Translations under genes and position numbers: made by a program | Shown: positions 9,131 through 17,527 of the stretch, in pieces | How positions within the stretch are numbered: the first letter of the stretch is position 1 | Layout: the number at the start of each line of letters is the position of its first letter | DNA from: CAMTUH01 sp947084935 | Lineage (GTDB): Bacteria > Pseudomonadota > Gammaproteobacteria > Coxiellales > Coxiellaceae | Reading direction: 5' to 3' | Assembly (NCBI GenBank): GCA_947084935.1 | Contig: CAMTUH010000011.1 | Span: 1 to 64,000, forward strand | Length of the DNA: 64,000 bases | The notes under the pieces: generated by a model | Databases searched by the model: none | Told to the model about the DNA's origin: nothing | What the model saw: the letters and a program-made list of their open reading frames with translations, nothing else

Positions 9131-10324
9131 TCATTGCCCGCAATTTATATTGTATGAAGACAGCGCTTCCGCAATACCATTTAACTGATAGACCATAGTC
9201 GCATTTCCAATCACAGGATCCTCATCTTTGAAGACAACTCTGAAAGCACGAGAATTTAAAAGTGCCGATTTTGGACTTTCGCTAAAACGCGTTACCAAGA
9301 ACCCATATTTTTTACTTTCTCCCTGAGTACCAAACAAAGAATACGGTTGATTGGCAATATATAAAATACTTTTTGACTGATAAGTATTTTGTTTCTCCGT
9401 TTTATTTTTCACGACGGCATCATAAATGATATTCATCGCTTCTTCAGAAGTTGCTACCGTCGGAAATACCACAAAAGTGGTTTCGTATTTCGGGTTCCAT
9501 AAAATCGCACTGGAAATATTCCCGTTTGTATCACGACCTTGTATGAGCAAAAAACACTCCCGATTATTACGGTATAAGCCAACACGGTCTTTCCCATACG
9601 TACCCAGGCGTGATAACCCTTGCGTGGCTTCCGGATGAACTTCGGTTTTCTCTGGAGTTGCCTCAGTTTGCGCAGCCACCACCGGAACTGATTTATGTGG
9701 CACCGTCATCACTTGCACAATCCACTCCGTCGGCAGTGCAAATCCGAAATTTCCACCCATTTTTGTCGTAATCCCAATCAGATTGCCTTCTTCGTCAAAT
9801 AAGCCGCCGCCACTCGATCCAAAATAAATAGCCGCATCCGTTTGCAACCAGACCCCTCCTTGCACCGGATGCCGATTGGAAATAATTCCCTTCGACATCG
9901 ACCGTTCCGTGCCTTTTGGATTTCCAATGGCATACACCACTTCACCCACTTGAACTTTCGCAGAGGGTCGAAGCTGAACGGGTTTGAAATTGGCGCCTGG
10001 GACCTCTAACAAACACAAATCGTGTTTTTCGTTTTTATAATAGAGTCTGGCCACTTGTGGCTTACCGCCATTTTGTGTTTGCACAACTAAGTAATCTCCC
10101 GACAAGGCCACGTGGCAATTGGTGGCAAGCGTCGTCTTTGTGATGGCAACCGCGCTTCCACGCGCTTTCACGTCGCGCGTCTGAGCGTCGAGGCTATAAA
10201 GGATATAAACGGAATCTTTAGTCTTTTGATAGACTTGCTGAGCCGTCAGTGCTGCGGCGTACAAAGGCCATGCTGCCAGCAGCACAAACCCAAGGGCTGT
10301 TGCCCAGGCAAAAAAACGTCTCAT
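9131..10324 (-). CDS. Secreted trypsin-like (S1/DegP-type) serine protease
   Basis: The 397-residue product starts at ATG 10324 after a GGGAG Shine-Dalgarno and has a clear signal peptide (about residues 1-24, ending in AAWPLYAA). The protease domain shows a full triad: His71 in LATNCHVAL, Asp102 in KHDLCLLEV and Ser171 in GSSGGGLF. There is no PDZ domain. Instead a C-terminal domain of about 170 residues follows a linker, and I do not recognise it. The likely location is the periplasm or outside. It converges with the ABC transporter genes with almost no gap. Confidence 0.82.
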   Translation of the reverse strand: MRRFFAWATALGFVLLAAWPLYAAALTAQQVYQKTKDSVYILYSLDAQTRDVKARGSAVAITKTTLATNCHVALSGDYLVVQTQNGGKPQVARLYYKNEKHDLCLLEVPGANFKPVQLRPSAKVQVGEVVYAIGNPKGTERSMSKGIISNRHPVQGGVWLQTDAAIYFGSSGGGLFDEEGNLIGITTKMGGNFGFALPTEWIVQVMTVPHKSVPVVAAQTEATPEKTEVHPEATQGLSRLGTYGKDRVGLYRNNRECFLLIQGRDTNGNISSAILWNPKYETTFVVFPTVATSEEAMNIIYDAVVKNKTEKQNTYQSKSILYIANQPYSLFGTQGESKKYGFLVTRFSESPKSALLNSRAFRVVFKDEDPVIGNATMVYQLNGIAEALSSYNINCGQ

Positions 10325-10435
10325 ACGTGCTCCCTTCCACTCGATACCTTTAACTATAGCAGACGTCATTATTCCTGAGGGGATAATTTAATAAGAATTT
10401 TGTTTTTAATCAATTGGTTAACTACTTGACTCTTC

Positions 10436-10540
10436 CCGTCATTGCGAGGCTGAAGCCCCGCGGCTTGACCGCGGGGAATCCAGGAAATTATTAATTAATT
10501 CTGGATTGCTTCGTCGCCTAACGGCTCCTCGCAACGACGG
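10436..10540. repeat. MITE-like inverted-repeat element
   Basis: The ends CCGTCATTGCGAGG (10436-10449) and CCTCGCAACGACGG (10527-10540) are inverted copies with one mismatch. Inside, AATCCAG and CTGGATT flank an AT-rich core, and GCCCCGCGG with CCGCGGGG make another stem. The sequence type (TCATTGCGAGG with AATCCAG) is a known dispersed intergenic repeat class in several intracellular bacteria. It fills most of the 263-bp gap between the protease and kinase-like genes. Copy number in the genome is unknown from one window. Confidence 0.75.
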
Positions 10541-10587
10541 ACACGAGCCAAAACCTCAGTGCAATTGCCAAAACTACCCAGCGCCCT

Positions 10588-11301
10588 TTACTTCCAAGCA
10601 AGGTTTTCGAGGGCTAGCCGTAAGTCGCCGGCCGCACTGAATCGCGCACGGATGGGATCGTGGCGCCGACCCAGAACGAACTGCTTGATCGGCTCCCCGC
10701 AGTGCCGATATCCTTTGGCGCCTCCAATCATCTCGTAAAAAATGGTAATCAAATCGATGACGTCGGTTTGAATTTTATATTTCGTGGGCGAGCCCAGATG
10801 CAGTAAGTCGATGAGGTGCACTTCAAACCCCAGTCCCTTTTGCTTGACCATGACGTTATCGGAGTGAATATCGCCGTGGTATTCCCCCAAGTAATGGATT
10901 TGCTCCACGCCCTGAGCGAGCGCATAAAGCAAATGCAAGGCTTCAAACAGCCGCAATCGCTTACCTTTTTGCCGCGCGATATAACTCGACAAGACCTCAC
11001 CGTCAACAAAATCCGACACCAAAAAATCCACCTTTTTCTGCTCGAGGTAGATCACGTCGTGGAAATGGTATTGAATGACGATGGGACAACGGCGCAATTT
11101 AAACAGTTTTTTTGCGTAATGGATGTGGGGGGCATCGCCATTGGCTTTACGGCGGTAAAATAATTTCGCGGCACGAATAATGCCCGTTTTACGCTCCTCA
11201 ACTTTATACACTTCCCCTTCCCAGCCAGAACCCAAGTAGTCCAACACCCGATATTGCCGACCCAGTATTTTGCCTTTCTTCAAATCGTAAAAATCAGTCA
11301 C
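10588..11301 (-). CDS. Serine/threonine-kinase-like protein
   Basis: The 237-residue product has a minimal protein-kinase/APH fold: a glycine-rich loop LGSGWEGEVYKV (about residues 23-34), an AAKLF lysine (K46), a catalytic motif HGDIHSDN (142-149) and an Asp in LIDLLHLG (D165) at the Mg-binding position. The HGD form replaces HRD, as in atypical and aminoglycoside-type kinases. The start is GTG 11301, preceded by GAGG; TTG 11304 is possible, and an in-frame stop bars further extension. Legionellales export kinases as effectors, so a host target is possible but unproven. Confidence 0.72.
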   Translation of the reverse strand: MTDFYDLKKGKILGRQYRVLDYLGSGWEGEVYKVEERKTGIIRAAKLFYRRKANGDAPHIHYAKKLFKLRRCPIVIQYHFHDVIYLEQKKVDFLVSDFVDGEVLSSYIARQKGKRLRLFEALHLLYALAQGVEQIHYLGEYHGDIHSDNVMVKQKGLGFEVHLIDLLHLGSPTKYKIQTDVIDLITIFYEMIGGAKGYRHCGEPIKQFVLGRRHDPIRARFSAAGDLRLALENLAWK

Positions 11302-11442
11302 CAAAGCACCTCACAAGAAGACTCGTACGATAGCTTTTTAGGCTGTAAAAGGGAAGTTTTTGGTGGGCTTCGATAAATCAAATAGTTATGTGGCGACTTC
11401 TATTTAGAATTCGCCGCTCCCTGAAATAGGCTTTAGAGGCCC

Positions 11443-11700
11443 CTAATAATGGGTGTGACCCAACGAACCATAAGAAGAAGTCGTTTGATGATTCCCGGCG
11501 TTTTCATCCTCACTGTCATCATGGGCACCTGCCTCTAAATCGTCTCCTGGTGGATTGGGTAGTAATGGCTGTTGTTCTTCATTTTCATGCGTTCCAATTT
11601 GAATGTTTAAATGCCCCAATTGACGGAGTATGCCCTCATCGCCGTCTTTCGCTGACGGAAAATAATGGAAATTTGCATTTCGAGAGATGCCTTTAATATT
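11443..11700 (-). pseudogene. Decayed ORF, C-terminal remnant
   Basis: A stop-to-stop frame of 85 codons on the minus strand with no ATG, GTG or suitable TTG near its beginning. Its translation looks protein-like: an N-terminal part with RNANFHYFPSAKDGDEG, then an acidic low-complexity tail (LLPNPPGDDLEAGAHDD) ending in HTHY. An in-frame TAA at 11701-11703 blocks extension. It is probably the 3' end of a gene that lost its start. A start at an internal TTG or an unusual codon cannot be excluded. Family not recognised. Confidence 0.4.
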
Positions 11701-11757
11701 TTATTAATCTAATGAGTTTATGATGGCGCTCCAAAACCCAGGTAATGCGAGTTGACC

Positions 11758-12708
11758 ATGTCCCGAATAGAATCTGTTACTGATAATCAAAACACACCAG
11801 AGAACCCGAACGCCACAACGAAGACGAAGCGATTATTTTTTACTGGGGCGGTGATTCCTATGCTCGTACCCCTTACCATCGGCCCTTTTCGGGTGATGCA
11901 AAACAGATCGCACATCGGATTCAATGGTTTTTGTTTTCGATCAGTTATTTTTGGCATTCGCAACTCATTTCCCAGCGCAGTGCCTGCCTCGTGTGCCCGC
12001 AACACAACCCTCTCAACCAAAGAACAGATTTCTAGTGTAACCAAAAATGAATTATACACTGCGGGTGTCATCGCAATGATAGATACCCTCGTCGGAGGGG
12101 GATTCTCCAATCTCGCTCGCCTGTGTCAGTATAATCCCTCTATTCCAAGATTTCCGTGGCACTCGGGCTATTTGTACTGTTGGTGGAGCGCTTCTCGTGC
12201 AGTGATATTTCCTCGGCTAATTAGTAATACACTGAACGCATCCGGTTATGTCCTCGCAAAACCAAAGGTGAGCGCTTTCATTTCAGAACAAACTGGCTTA
12301 AAAGAAAATTCTCGAGCCGTAAGCGTGATTTCATCTGTACTGACGGGAATATTTGTTGGTCTCTCAACAAATATTCCTAATATTGCTGCAAAGTTACCTT
12401 TATCACAAGCAACCTTTTCAAATGGGAAATTAAGTGTCCCAAAAACTTTCCCTACCCTGAAAGCGTTTTGGTTAACGCAGGGTACAGGACCTCTCTTTTT
12501 TAGGGGAGTATTGGCAAATGGCGCTATCGCTGCAACAGCTTTCCTCACCATCGATCTAGTCACTTCGTTGGCCTGGTATCTTTTCCCTGATCAAACCAAC
12601 TCTGATGTTATTCCAGAGTGTTCTTCGCAGTTATTTGCACTAAAAGCAGGAAGCCCCGTGGATCACACGCCTGAACCAAAAGATCTGCATGATAATTTTT
12701 ATTGCTAA
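11758..12708 (+). CDS. Unknown membrane protein with three internal repeats, mitochondrial-carrier-like
   Basis: The 316-residue product starts MSRIESVTDNQN. After a polar N-terminus of about 25 residues it shows three similar units of 70-90 residues (about 27-90, 98-165, 187-275). Each has a hydrophobic helix ending in a P/G-rich basic motif (GPFRVMQ, FSNLARLCQ, IPNIAAK) and a later arginine motif (CFRS, SASR, LFFRG) before another helix. That pattern recalls the eukaryotic mitochondrial carrier family, although the acidic residue of PxDxxK is missing. A secreted carrier effector (LncP) is known from Legionella. This assignment is an inference from pattern only. Confidence 0.5.
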   Translation: MSRIESVTDNQNTPENPNATTKTKRLFFTGAVIPMLVPLTIGPFRVMQNRSHIGFNGFCFRSVIFGIRNSFPSAVPASCARNTTLSTKEQISSVTKNELYTAGVIAMIDTLVGGGFSNLARLCQYNPSIPRFPWHSGYLYCWWSASRAVIFPRLISNTLNASGYVLAKPKVSAFISEQTGLKENSRAVSVISSVLTGIFVGLSTNIPNIAAKLPLSQATFSNGKLSVPKTFPTLKAFWLTQGTGPLFFRGVLANGAIAATAFLTIDLVTSLAWYLFPDQTNSDVIPECSSQLFALKAGSPVDHTPEPKDLHDNFYC

Positions 12709-12724
12709 AAAGGGGCCTTGCTTT

Positions 12725-13039
12725 TTACCAACCGCGTTTTTGGCCTTTTTCCCATCCCGATGGCGTTTTGCCTTTCTTCTGCAACCCATGGGGAGGAGTT
12801 GCTTTACACCGTAACCCAGGCGGAATACGGCTGGAGCTGCCCACAAAACTGACGGTTTCACCGCGCTGATTAATGCACGTAAAGCGTTGTGCCGCTCTCG
12901 GTGGAAGAGGTTTAATTTTTTGCGCTTTGTTGGGGTTACCTTGCACTCCAAGCCCCTTACCTGATGGCTGAGCAACAACGGCATTCACAACAAGCACGCC
13001 GATGATTGACATCATTACAGTTAAAGATCGTAATCGCAT
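12725..13039 (-). CDS. Small secreted basic protein, unknown function
   Basis: The 104-residue product begins with a signal peptide (MRLRSLTVMMSIIGVLVVNAVVA, cleaved about residue 23). The mature part is rich in Gly, Lys and Pro and has a pair of cysteines (FTCINQRG and GLRCKA) that could form a disulfide. A strong Shine-Dalgarno (GGAG) precedes ATG 13039. It lies 18 bp downstream of pilZ on the same strand, so it may belong to the pilus operon. I do not recognise the family. Confidence 0.65.
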   Translation of the reverse strand: MRLRSLTVMMSIIGVLVVNAVVAQPSGKGLGVQGNPNKAQKIKPLPPRAAQRFTCINQRGETVSFVGSSSRIPPGLRCKATPPHGLQKKGKTPSGWEKGQKRGW

Positions 13040-13057
13040 AAAGTCTCCTTTATAAGT

Positions 13058-13411
13058 TTAAATAGTGTCGCCCGGGGAATCCGATGAGGCTTCACCCAAA
13101 AGACGCTCGATAGTTGTTTTAATGTCTTTTCCTTCCTTACTTTCCGGTAATTGCACTCCCACGCCCGCAGGACGGGTGGCGGAGGAACCGCGCGGAGTTC
13201 TGGGATTGATCCAGATAACTTTACTCGTAAAATTAATCGGATTGGGGATTTCTGGCAAGGTCAAATAAACGCTAACCTCTTCGCCTAAAGAAAATGATTT
13301 TTCCGTATGAATAAAGATTCCACCGTGTTTAACAAAGGGCATATAGGCTTTTTGAAGCGCTTCGTTATCTTTAATCTCGCAAATAAGCGTGCTGTTTTCC
13401 TTTAGCGCCAT
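13058..13411 (-). CDS. pilZ: PilZ-domain type IV pilus assembly protein
   Basis: The 117-residue product matches the short T4P PilZ family, usually about 118 residues. Landmarks are AYMPFVKHGGIFIHTEKSFSLGEEV and a closing PRTPRGSSATRPAGVGVQ stretch. T4P PilZ proteins generally do not bind c-di-GMP and act with PilB and FimX in pilus biogenesis; the RxxxR motif needed for c-di-GMP is not visible here. Start MALKENSTL at 13411; an upstream start at 13462 would intrude into the minor-pilin gene. It follows the minor-pilin gene by 4 bp. Confidence 0.85.
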   Translation of the reverse strand: MALKENSTLICEIKDNEALQKAYMPFVKHGGIFIHTEKSFSLGEEVSVYLTLPEIPNPINFTSKVIWINPRTPRGSSATRPAGVGVQLPESKEGKDIKTTIERLLGEASSDSPGDTI

Positions 13412-13415
13412 TTTA

Positions 13416-13832
13416 TCAGTAGCCTTTCCAGCAGTTCGTGGGTGTTTTTGTCGTGGTCCCATTGGAATACGTTAACGTGAGCGTTGCACAAGACACGCCG
13501 TCCGCGCTGTCGTCCGCTTGTCCGCCCACCGCAGTAGCAGTAATTGTATAAGAAGTCGCGCTGACGTTCGAAACACCCAACGTATAATATCCCCCTTCAC
13601 TCGTGCCGCCACTCCACACTTGACCGAGCGTTCCGTAGGTTGAATTACTCAACCGATATTTTTCTTCGGAAATCTGTATGGCCAATAACGCGTGAATGGC
13701 ATCGGAACGACGCGCACGCATTACGTAATGTCGGTATACGGGTATGGCAACCGCCGCTAAGATGGCTAAAATCACCAGCGCGATCATCAATTCCATCAAG
13801 GTAAAACCACGACGATTATTTTTTGTTTTCAT
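13416..13832 (-). CDS. pilE: Type IV minor pilin (PilE-like)
   Basis: The 138-residue product is a prepilin with a short basic leader and the PilD cleavage motif RRG|FTLMELMIALVILAIL, with Glu5 of the mature protein conserved. The hydrophobic N-terminal helix is followed by a globular head with two cysteines (GVSCATL and TNCWKGY) in the usual D-region disulfide position. It sits between pilC and pilZ on the same strand. Minor pilins of this type prime pilus assembly. Confidence 0.88.
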   Translation of the reverse strand: MKTKNNRRGFTLMELMIALVILAILAAVAIPVYRHYVMRARRSDAIHALLAIQISEEKYRLSNSTYGTLGQVWSGGTSEGGYYTLGVSNVSATSYTITATAVGGQADDSADGVSCATLTLTYSNGTTTKTPTNCWKGY

Positions 13833-13855
13833 TTCGAATGTCCCTTCCGAACGGA

Positions 13856-15076
13856 TTAAAGCACAGTCCCTAATTTGAATATGGGTAAGTACATGCTGAT
13901 CACAAAACCGCCGACAACTACTCCCAATAATACTAGCATAATCGGTTCAATCAGAGTACTGATGCCATCGACCGCAATGTCGACTTGCTCCTCATAAAAG
14001 AGTGCGACTTTTTCCAACATATCATCCAACTCTCCCGATTGCTCACCGATGCTGACCATCTGCAACACCATCGGGGGGAACAGTTTTGATGCTTTTATCG
14101 ATTCAGAAAAAGAATATCCGGCAATGACATCTCTCCTTGCTTGAGTAACCGCTTCCGCGTAAACAATGTTGCCGGCCACTTTTGACACGCTCTCTAGAGC
14201 AGCGACTAAGGGAATTCCGGCCGATAGCGCAATAGCCAGCGTGCGCGTGATACGTGCTATCGCGGCCTTTTGTATCAAGGGCCCAAAAAGAGGAAGACGC
14301 AACGAAGCCAGGTTGAGAAAACGCCGAAATTTTTCTGATTTTCGTTTTAAGGTAATATAACTAACGATAACACTGCCGATAATAAGCAGTATCAGCCACC
14401 AATACTTTTGCAATCCTTCAGATAAATTCATGACTACTTTGGTGGGGCCAGGCAAATCCGCTCCAAACGCTTGATACATGTCCCGAAAACGAGGAACGAT
14501 AAACGTCAATAAAAGTATGGCTACGGACACCGTTACCACAAGCATGGCGATGGGATAAAACATGGCTTTTTTAATTCGGCTCTTTAAGGTTTGCGCTTTT
14601 TCCAAATAGTTTGAAATTTGATTGAGTATTCGATCTAAAGTACCCGATTGCTCCCCCACCGCAATAAGGTTACATACCAACGGGCCAAATCGCTTCGGAT
14701 GCTTTCCCATTGCTTCGGAAAGCGTGTCACCCGCCGACACGTCGTTATATAAGGTTCTCAGTAAAGTCATCATGTTAATGTTTTCTAAGCCACTTGAAAT
14801 AATCCCCAAGGCTTGCACGAGCGGTATTCCTGCATCAATCATCGTCGCCAGCTGTCTGAAAAACAGCATGATGTCATAGGTTTTTATAGCTTTACGCTGT
14901 TTATTGGGAAACAAACGAGATTTTTCTTTGACAGACAGTACCTCAATTTCTTCTTTCATGAGTTTTTCTTCGGCACTGAGCTCGTCTTCGGCGGGAATAA
15001 TACCTTTTTCTACCCGGCCACGTTTGTTAATTCCTTTCCAAACGTAAAGTCGAAAAAGCGGTATGTTGCTTTTCAC
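13856..15076 (-). CDS. pilC: Type IV pilus platform protein PilC (copy 1)
   Basis: Inner-membrane platform that couples the PilB ATPase to pilin polymerisation. The 406-residue product carries two GspF-type domains (about residues 70-195 and 275-398), each with the conserved FxRQLATMIDAGIPLVQAL-type or IARITRTLAIALSAGIPL-type motif, and three TM helices (about 172-192, 224-244, 378-400). Length is typical. It lies 24 bp downstream of pilB. A second copy is at 32371-33579. Confidence 0.95.
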   Translation of the reverse strand: MKSNIPLFRLYVWKGINKRGRVEKGIIPAEDELSAEEKLMKEEIEVLSVKEKSRLFPNKQRKAIKTYDIMLFFRQLATMIDAGIPLVQALGIISSGLENINMMTLLRTLYNDVSAGDTLSEAMGKHPKRFGPLVCNLIAVGEQSGTLDRILNQISNYLEKAQTLKSRIKKAMFYPIAMLVVTVSVAILLLTFIVPRFRDMYQAFGADLPGPTKVVMNLSEGLQKYWWLILLIIGSVIVSYITLKRKSEKFRRFLNLASLRLPLFGPLIQKAAIARITRTLAIALSAGIPLVAALESVSKVAGNIVYAEAVTQARRDVIAGYSFSESIKASKLFPPMVLQMVSIGEQSGELDDMLEKVALFYEEQVDIAVDGISTLIEPIMLVLLGVVVGGFVISMYLPIFKLGTVL

Positions 15077-15100
15077 AAATTCGTCCTATTAAAACTTCGT

Positions 15101-16813
15101 TTAAATTTCCACCACGCGGCTCACTTCTTCCAGGCTCGTAATGCCCGCTTTTACTTTGTTGATCCCCGATTCCGCCATGGAAAGAATGCCTTCTTTTTTC
15201 GCTTGTTCCATCAACTCTTGTTTTCGGTGACCACCGACCATAATGAGTTCCGACATTTCATCGGAAATTCGCATCACTTCAAAAATGCCCGTACGACCTG
15301 AATACCCTTTCGTGCATTTATCGCAAGAACCCGGGCCATATATTTTAATATCCTTTAACTCCTTATCACTCACGTATTTTGCAATTTCTTTGTATTCGTT
15401 CGCGTTTTTATCCAGGAGCTTTTTACAATGCGGACACAATTTCCGTACCAAACGTTGCGCCATGATTAACGTCACTGAACTCGTGATGTCAAAAGGCTTT
15501 ACACCCATATTCGACAGACGAGTAATCGTCAGAATAGCATTATTCGTATGCAAAGTCGTTAACACCAAGTGTCCCGTTTGTGCTGCTTTAATCGCGATTT
15601 CCGCCGTTTCTAAATCGCGAATTTCCCCCACCATGATGATATCCGGATCTTGTCGCAAAAAGGAACGTAAGGCTGTTGAAAACTGCATTCCGGTTTTCGG
15701 GTTCACTTGTACCTGGTTGATGCCCTCCATATAAATTTCAATCGGATCTTCAATCGTCGAAATATTGACGGCGGGGGTGTTTAAAATATTCATCGCCGTA
15801 TACAGCGTAACAGTCTTACCACTTCCCGTCGGCCCGGTTACAATAATCATACCTTGCGATTGCTGAATAGCATGCATAAACAGTTTTTCTTGCTTCTCAT
15901 CCATACCCAGGACAGCTATGTCTAACGCCGTACTGGAAGGATCTAATAATCGCAATACGACTTTCTCTCCATACATCGTGGGACAGGTACTGATACGAAA
16001 ATCAATCGTCCCCGTATCTTTAAAGGTTAGTTTGAAACGACCGTCTTGCGGAATGCGGTGTTCGGAGATATCCAAATCCGCCATCACTTTGAGGCGCGAC
16101 ACAATGGTTTTCGCCTGATAAACGGGGGGATTACTGATTTCGTAAAGAATACCATCTTTTCGATAACGCACGCGATAGAACTTATCATAAGGCTCAAAGT
16201 GAATATCCGAAGCTTTTGTCTTGATTGCATCTAAAATTAATTTATTTAACAAGCGAACGACCGGCGTTTCAGAAAACCCCCGGTCGGCTTCATTGGCATT
16301 GCCACGACGATGATCGATGTGAACGGCTTGGAAGCCATGTGGTTTTTCTAATACTACTTCTTCTTTTTTAGATTCAACCGCTTCTACTTCTCGCGGACTT
16401 ATTTCATCAATTAATGCGCTCAGTTTATCTGCGTCTACAATAACGTAACTGGCGTTCGGCGCGGGAGGGGAAGCTAATTCAAGTATATCTAACGAAACAG
16501 CCGCGATAATAAGCTGACTTTTCTTTTGTAAGATAGGCAGTGCGTAACGTTTATCGACACCCATCCACCTCAAAAATTCTTCGGGTATAAACTGAGGATC
16601 GTGCGATGAAATATCGTATAGAGGCAATTGAAAACATGCAGCGGCCGATTTTGCAATCGTTACGGAATCTAAAATTTGCTTTTTTAATAGATAAGCAGAA
16701 ATGGGAATATTTTCTGAAGCCGCCTGCTCTTTAATGACATTCATATCTTTCTGACTCAAAAAGCCAGATGCAACTAAATAATTAGTAAAGCGCTGAACGT
16801 TGCCGGTTTCCAT
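15101..16813 (-). CDS. pilB: Type IV pilus extension ATPase PilB (copy 1)
   Basis: Hexameric ATPase driving pilus extension at the inner membrane. The 570-residue product has an N-terminal MshEN-type domain (about 1-140), then a secretion-ATPase core with Walker A GPTGSGKT (327-334), the Walker B/Asp region DPDIIMVGEIRD (389-400), the His box around TGHLVLTTLHT, and a tetracysteine zinc site (C460, C463, C497, C500). All catalytic elements are intact. It is separated from the upstream pilin gene by a strong terminator, so it is probably expressed at a lower level than the pilin. Confidence 0.95.
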   Translation of the reverse strand: METGNVQRFTNYLVASGFLSQKDMNVIKEQAASENIPISAYLLKKQILDSVTIAKSAAACFQLPLYDISSHDPQFIPEEFLRWMGVDKRYALPILQKKSQLIIAAVSLDILELASPPAPNASYVIVDADKLSALIDEISPREVEAVESKKEEVVLEKPHGFQAVHIDHRRGNANEADRGFSETPVVRLLNKLILDAIKTKASDIHFEPYDKFYRVRYRKDGILYEISNPPVYQAKTIVSRLKVMADLDISEHRIPQDGRFKLTFKDTGTIDFRISTCPTMYGEKVVLRLLDPSSTALDIAVLGMDEKQEKLFMHAIQQSQGMIIVTGPTGSGKTVTLYTAMNILNTPAVNISTIEDPIEIYMEGINQVQVNPKTGMQFSTALRSFLRQDPDIIMVGEIRDLETAEIAIKAAQTGHLVLTTLHTNNAILTITRLSNMGVKPFDITSSVTLIMAQRLVRKLCPHCKKLLDKNANEYKEIAKYVSDKELKDIKIYGPGSCDKCTKGYSGRTGIFEVMRISDEMSELIMVGGHRKQELMEQAKKEGILSMAESGINKVKAGITSLEEVSRVVEI

Positions 16814-16845
16814 TATCGTCTTCTTTTTTATAGTCGTCTCTCTTT

Positions 16846-16907
16846 AAAAAAAACGACCCCTCTTTCTCTACACCGCGTTAGTCACGCGATTGGAAATCGG
16901 GGTCGTT
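16846..16907 (-). terminator. Rho-independent terminator/attenuator between pilA and pilB (copy 1)
   Basis: For minus-strand transcripts, AACGACCCC (16907-16899) pairs with GGGGTCGTT (16860-16852), followed at once by a run of eight T (16853-16846). A second small stem can form in the loop. It lies 35 bp after the pilin stop and just before pilB, the arrangement that yields much pilin mRNA with limited read-through into assembly genes. Confidence 0.8.
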
Positions 16908-16941
16908 GGGCCACACATCGTATGTGTGCTCTGCTTTATCG

Positions 16942-17385
16942 TTAACAGCTGACCAAGTTACTGGTACAACCACCACCGCTGGCCGTCCATGAAATACCAG
17001 CCGTATCACTATAAGTTGGCGTCAATACGTAGGTATCTCCTGCAACGATACCATGAGACTCTTGAGGTACTACGGTAATAACACCGTCAGCTACCGTCAC
17101 TGAGTCCACTTGACCGACACCATCACCGGCAGCAATGTCAGCCGGAATACCATAGGCACCCCCATCGCAGTCAGCCAGTACACCGTTGCGCTCATCCAAA
17201 CACGAAGCAACAGCAACTTTATACCGATCGGCTGCTTGCACGACATCGCTGTAGTAAGCTTTTTTCGTATAGTGAATATACGTCGGAATGGCAACTGCCG
17301 CTAAGATCGCCACAATCGCGATCGCAATCAGCAACTCCATCAACGTGAAGCCCAATTTCGATTTTTTAGTTTTTAGGTTCATCAT
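16942..17385 (-). CDS. pilA: Major-type prepilin PilA (copy 1)
   Basis: The 147-residue prepilin has the leader and cleavage site KSKLG|FTLMELLIAIAIVAIL with Glu5 conserved. The C-terminal half contains cysteines at VASCLDERNG and VLADCDGG, and a final pair in GGGCTSNLVSC. Sequence blocks such as DTYVLTPTY and ISWTASGGG are shared with the second pilin at 30328. It is first in its operon, with its own promoter and a terminator behind it, which suggests it is the abundant pilin. ATG 17385 or the next ATG (17382) could be the start. Confidence 0.92.
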   Translation of the reverse strand: MMNLKTKKSKLGFTLMELLIAIAIVAILAAVAIPTYIHYTKKAYYSDVVQAADRYKVAVASCLDERNGVLADCDGGAYGIPADIAAGDGVGQVDSVTVADGVITVVPQESHGIVAGDTYVLTPTYSDTAGISWTASGGGCTSNLVSC

Positions 17386-17476
17386 GACCGTTCACCTTAA
17401 AATTGTTCACGTAATTTACGTAGCGCAGCCTCCGCTGCGTCCCCTTTTCGGGCGTATCCCACCCCTCTATCTCTAA

Positions 17477-17482
17477 ATTATA
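17477..17482 (-). promoter_or_regulatory. Probable -10 element for pilA (copy 1)
   Basis: A perfect TATAAT lies on the minus strand about 92 bp upstream of the pilin start. A poor -35-like TTACAT is seen with a short 15-bp spacer. No sigma-54 TGGCAC-N5-TTGC site, common for pilA in Pseudomonas, is visible in the 142-bp gap. Confidence 0.45.
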
Positions 17483-17527
17483 GACTATCCAGAATTAATG
17501 TAATATATTGATTTTAAACAATTTTAT

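Noticed and set aside
10588..11301. Equating the kinase-like gene with the Coxiella burnetii effector CstK
   Set aside because: The conserved lysine position I recall for CstK does not match, and an in-frame stop bars the longer N-terminus; a sequence search would be needed.
12640..12984. 114-codon minus-strand frame overlapping the small secreted protein
   Set aside because: The other frame has the signal peptide and the strong Shine-Dalgarno.
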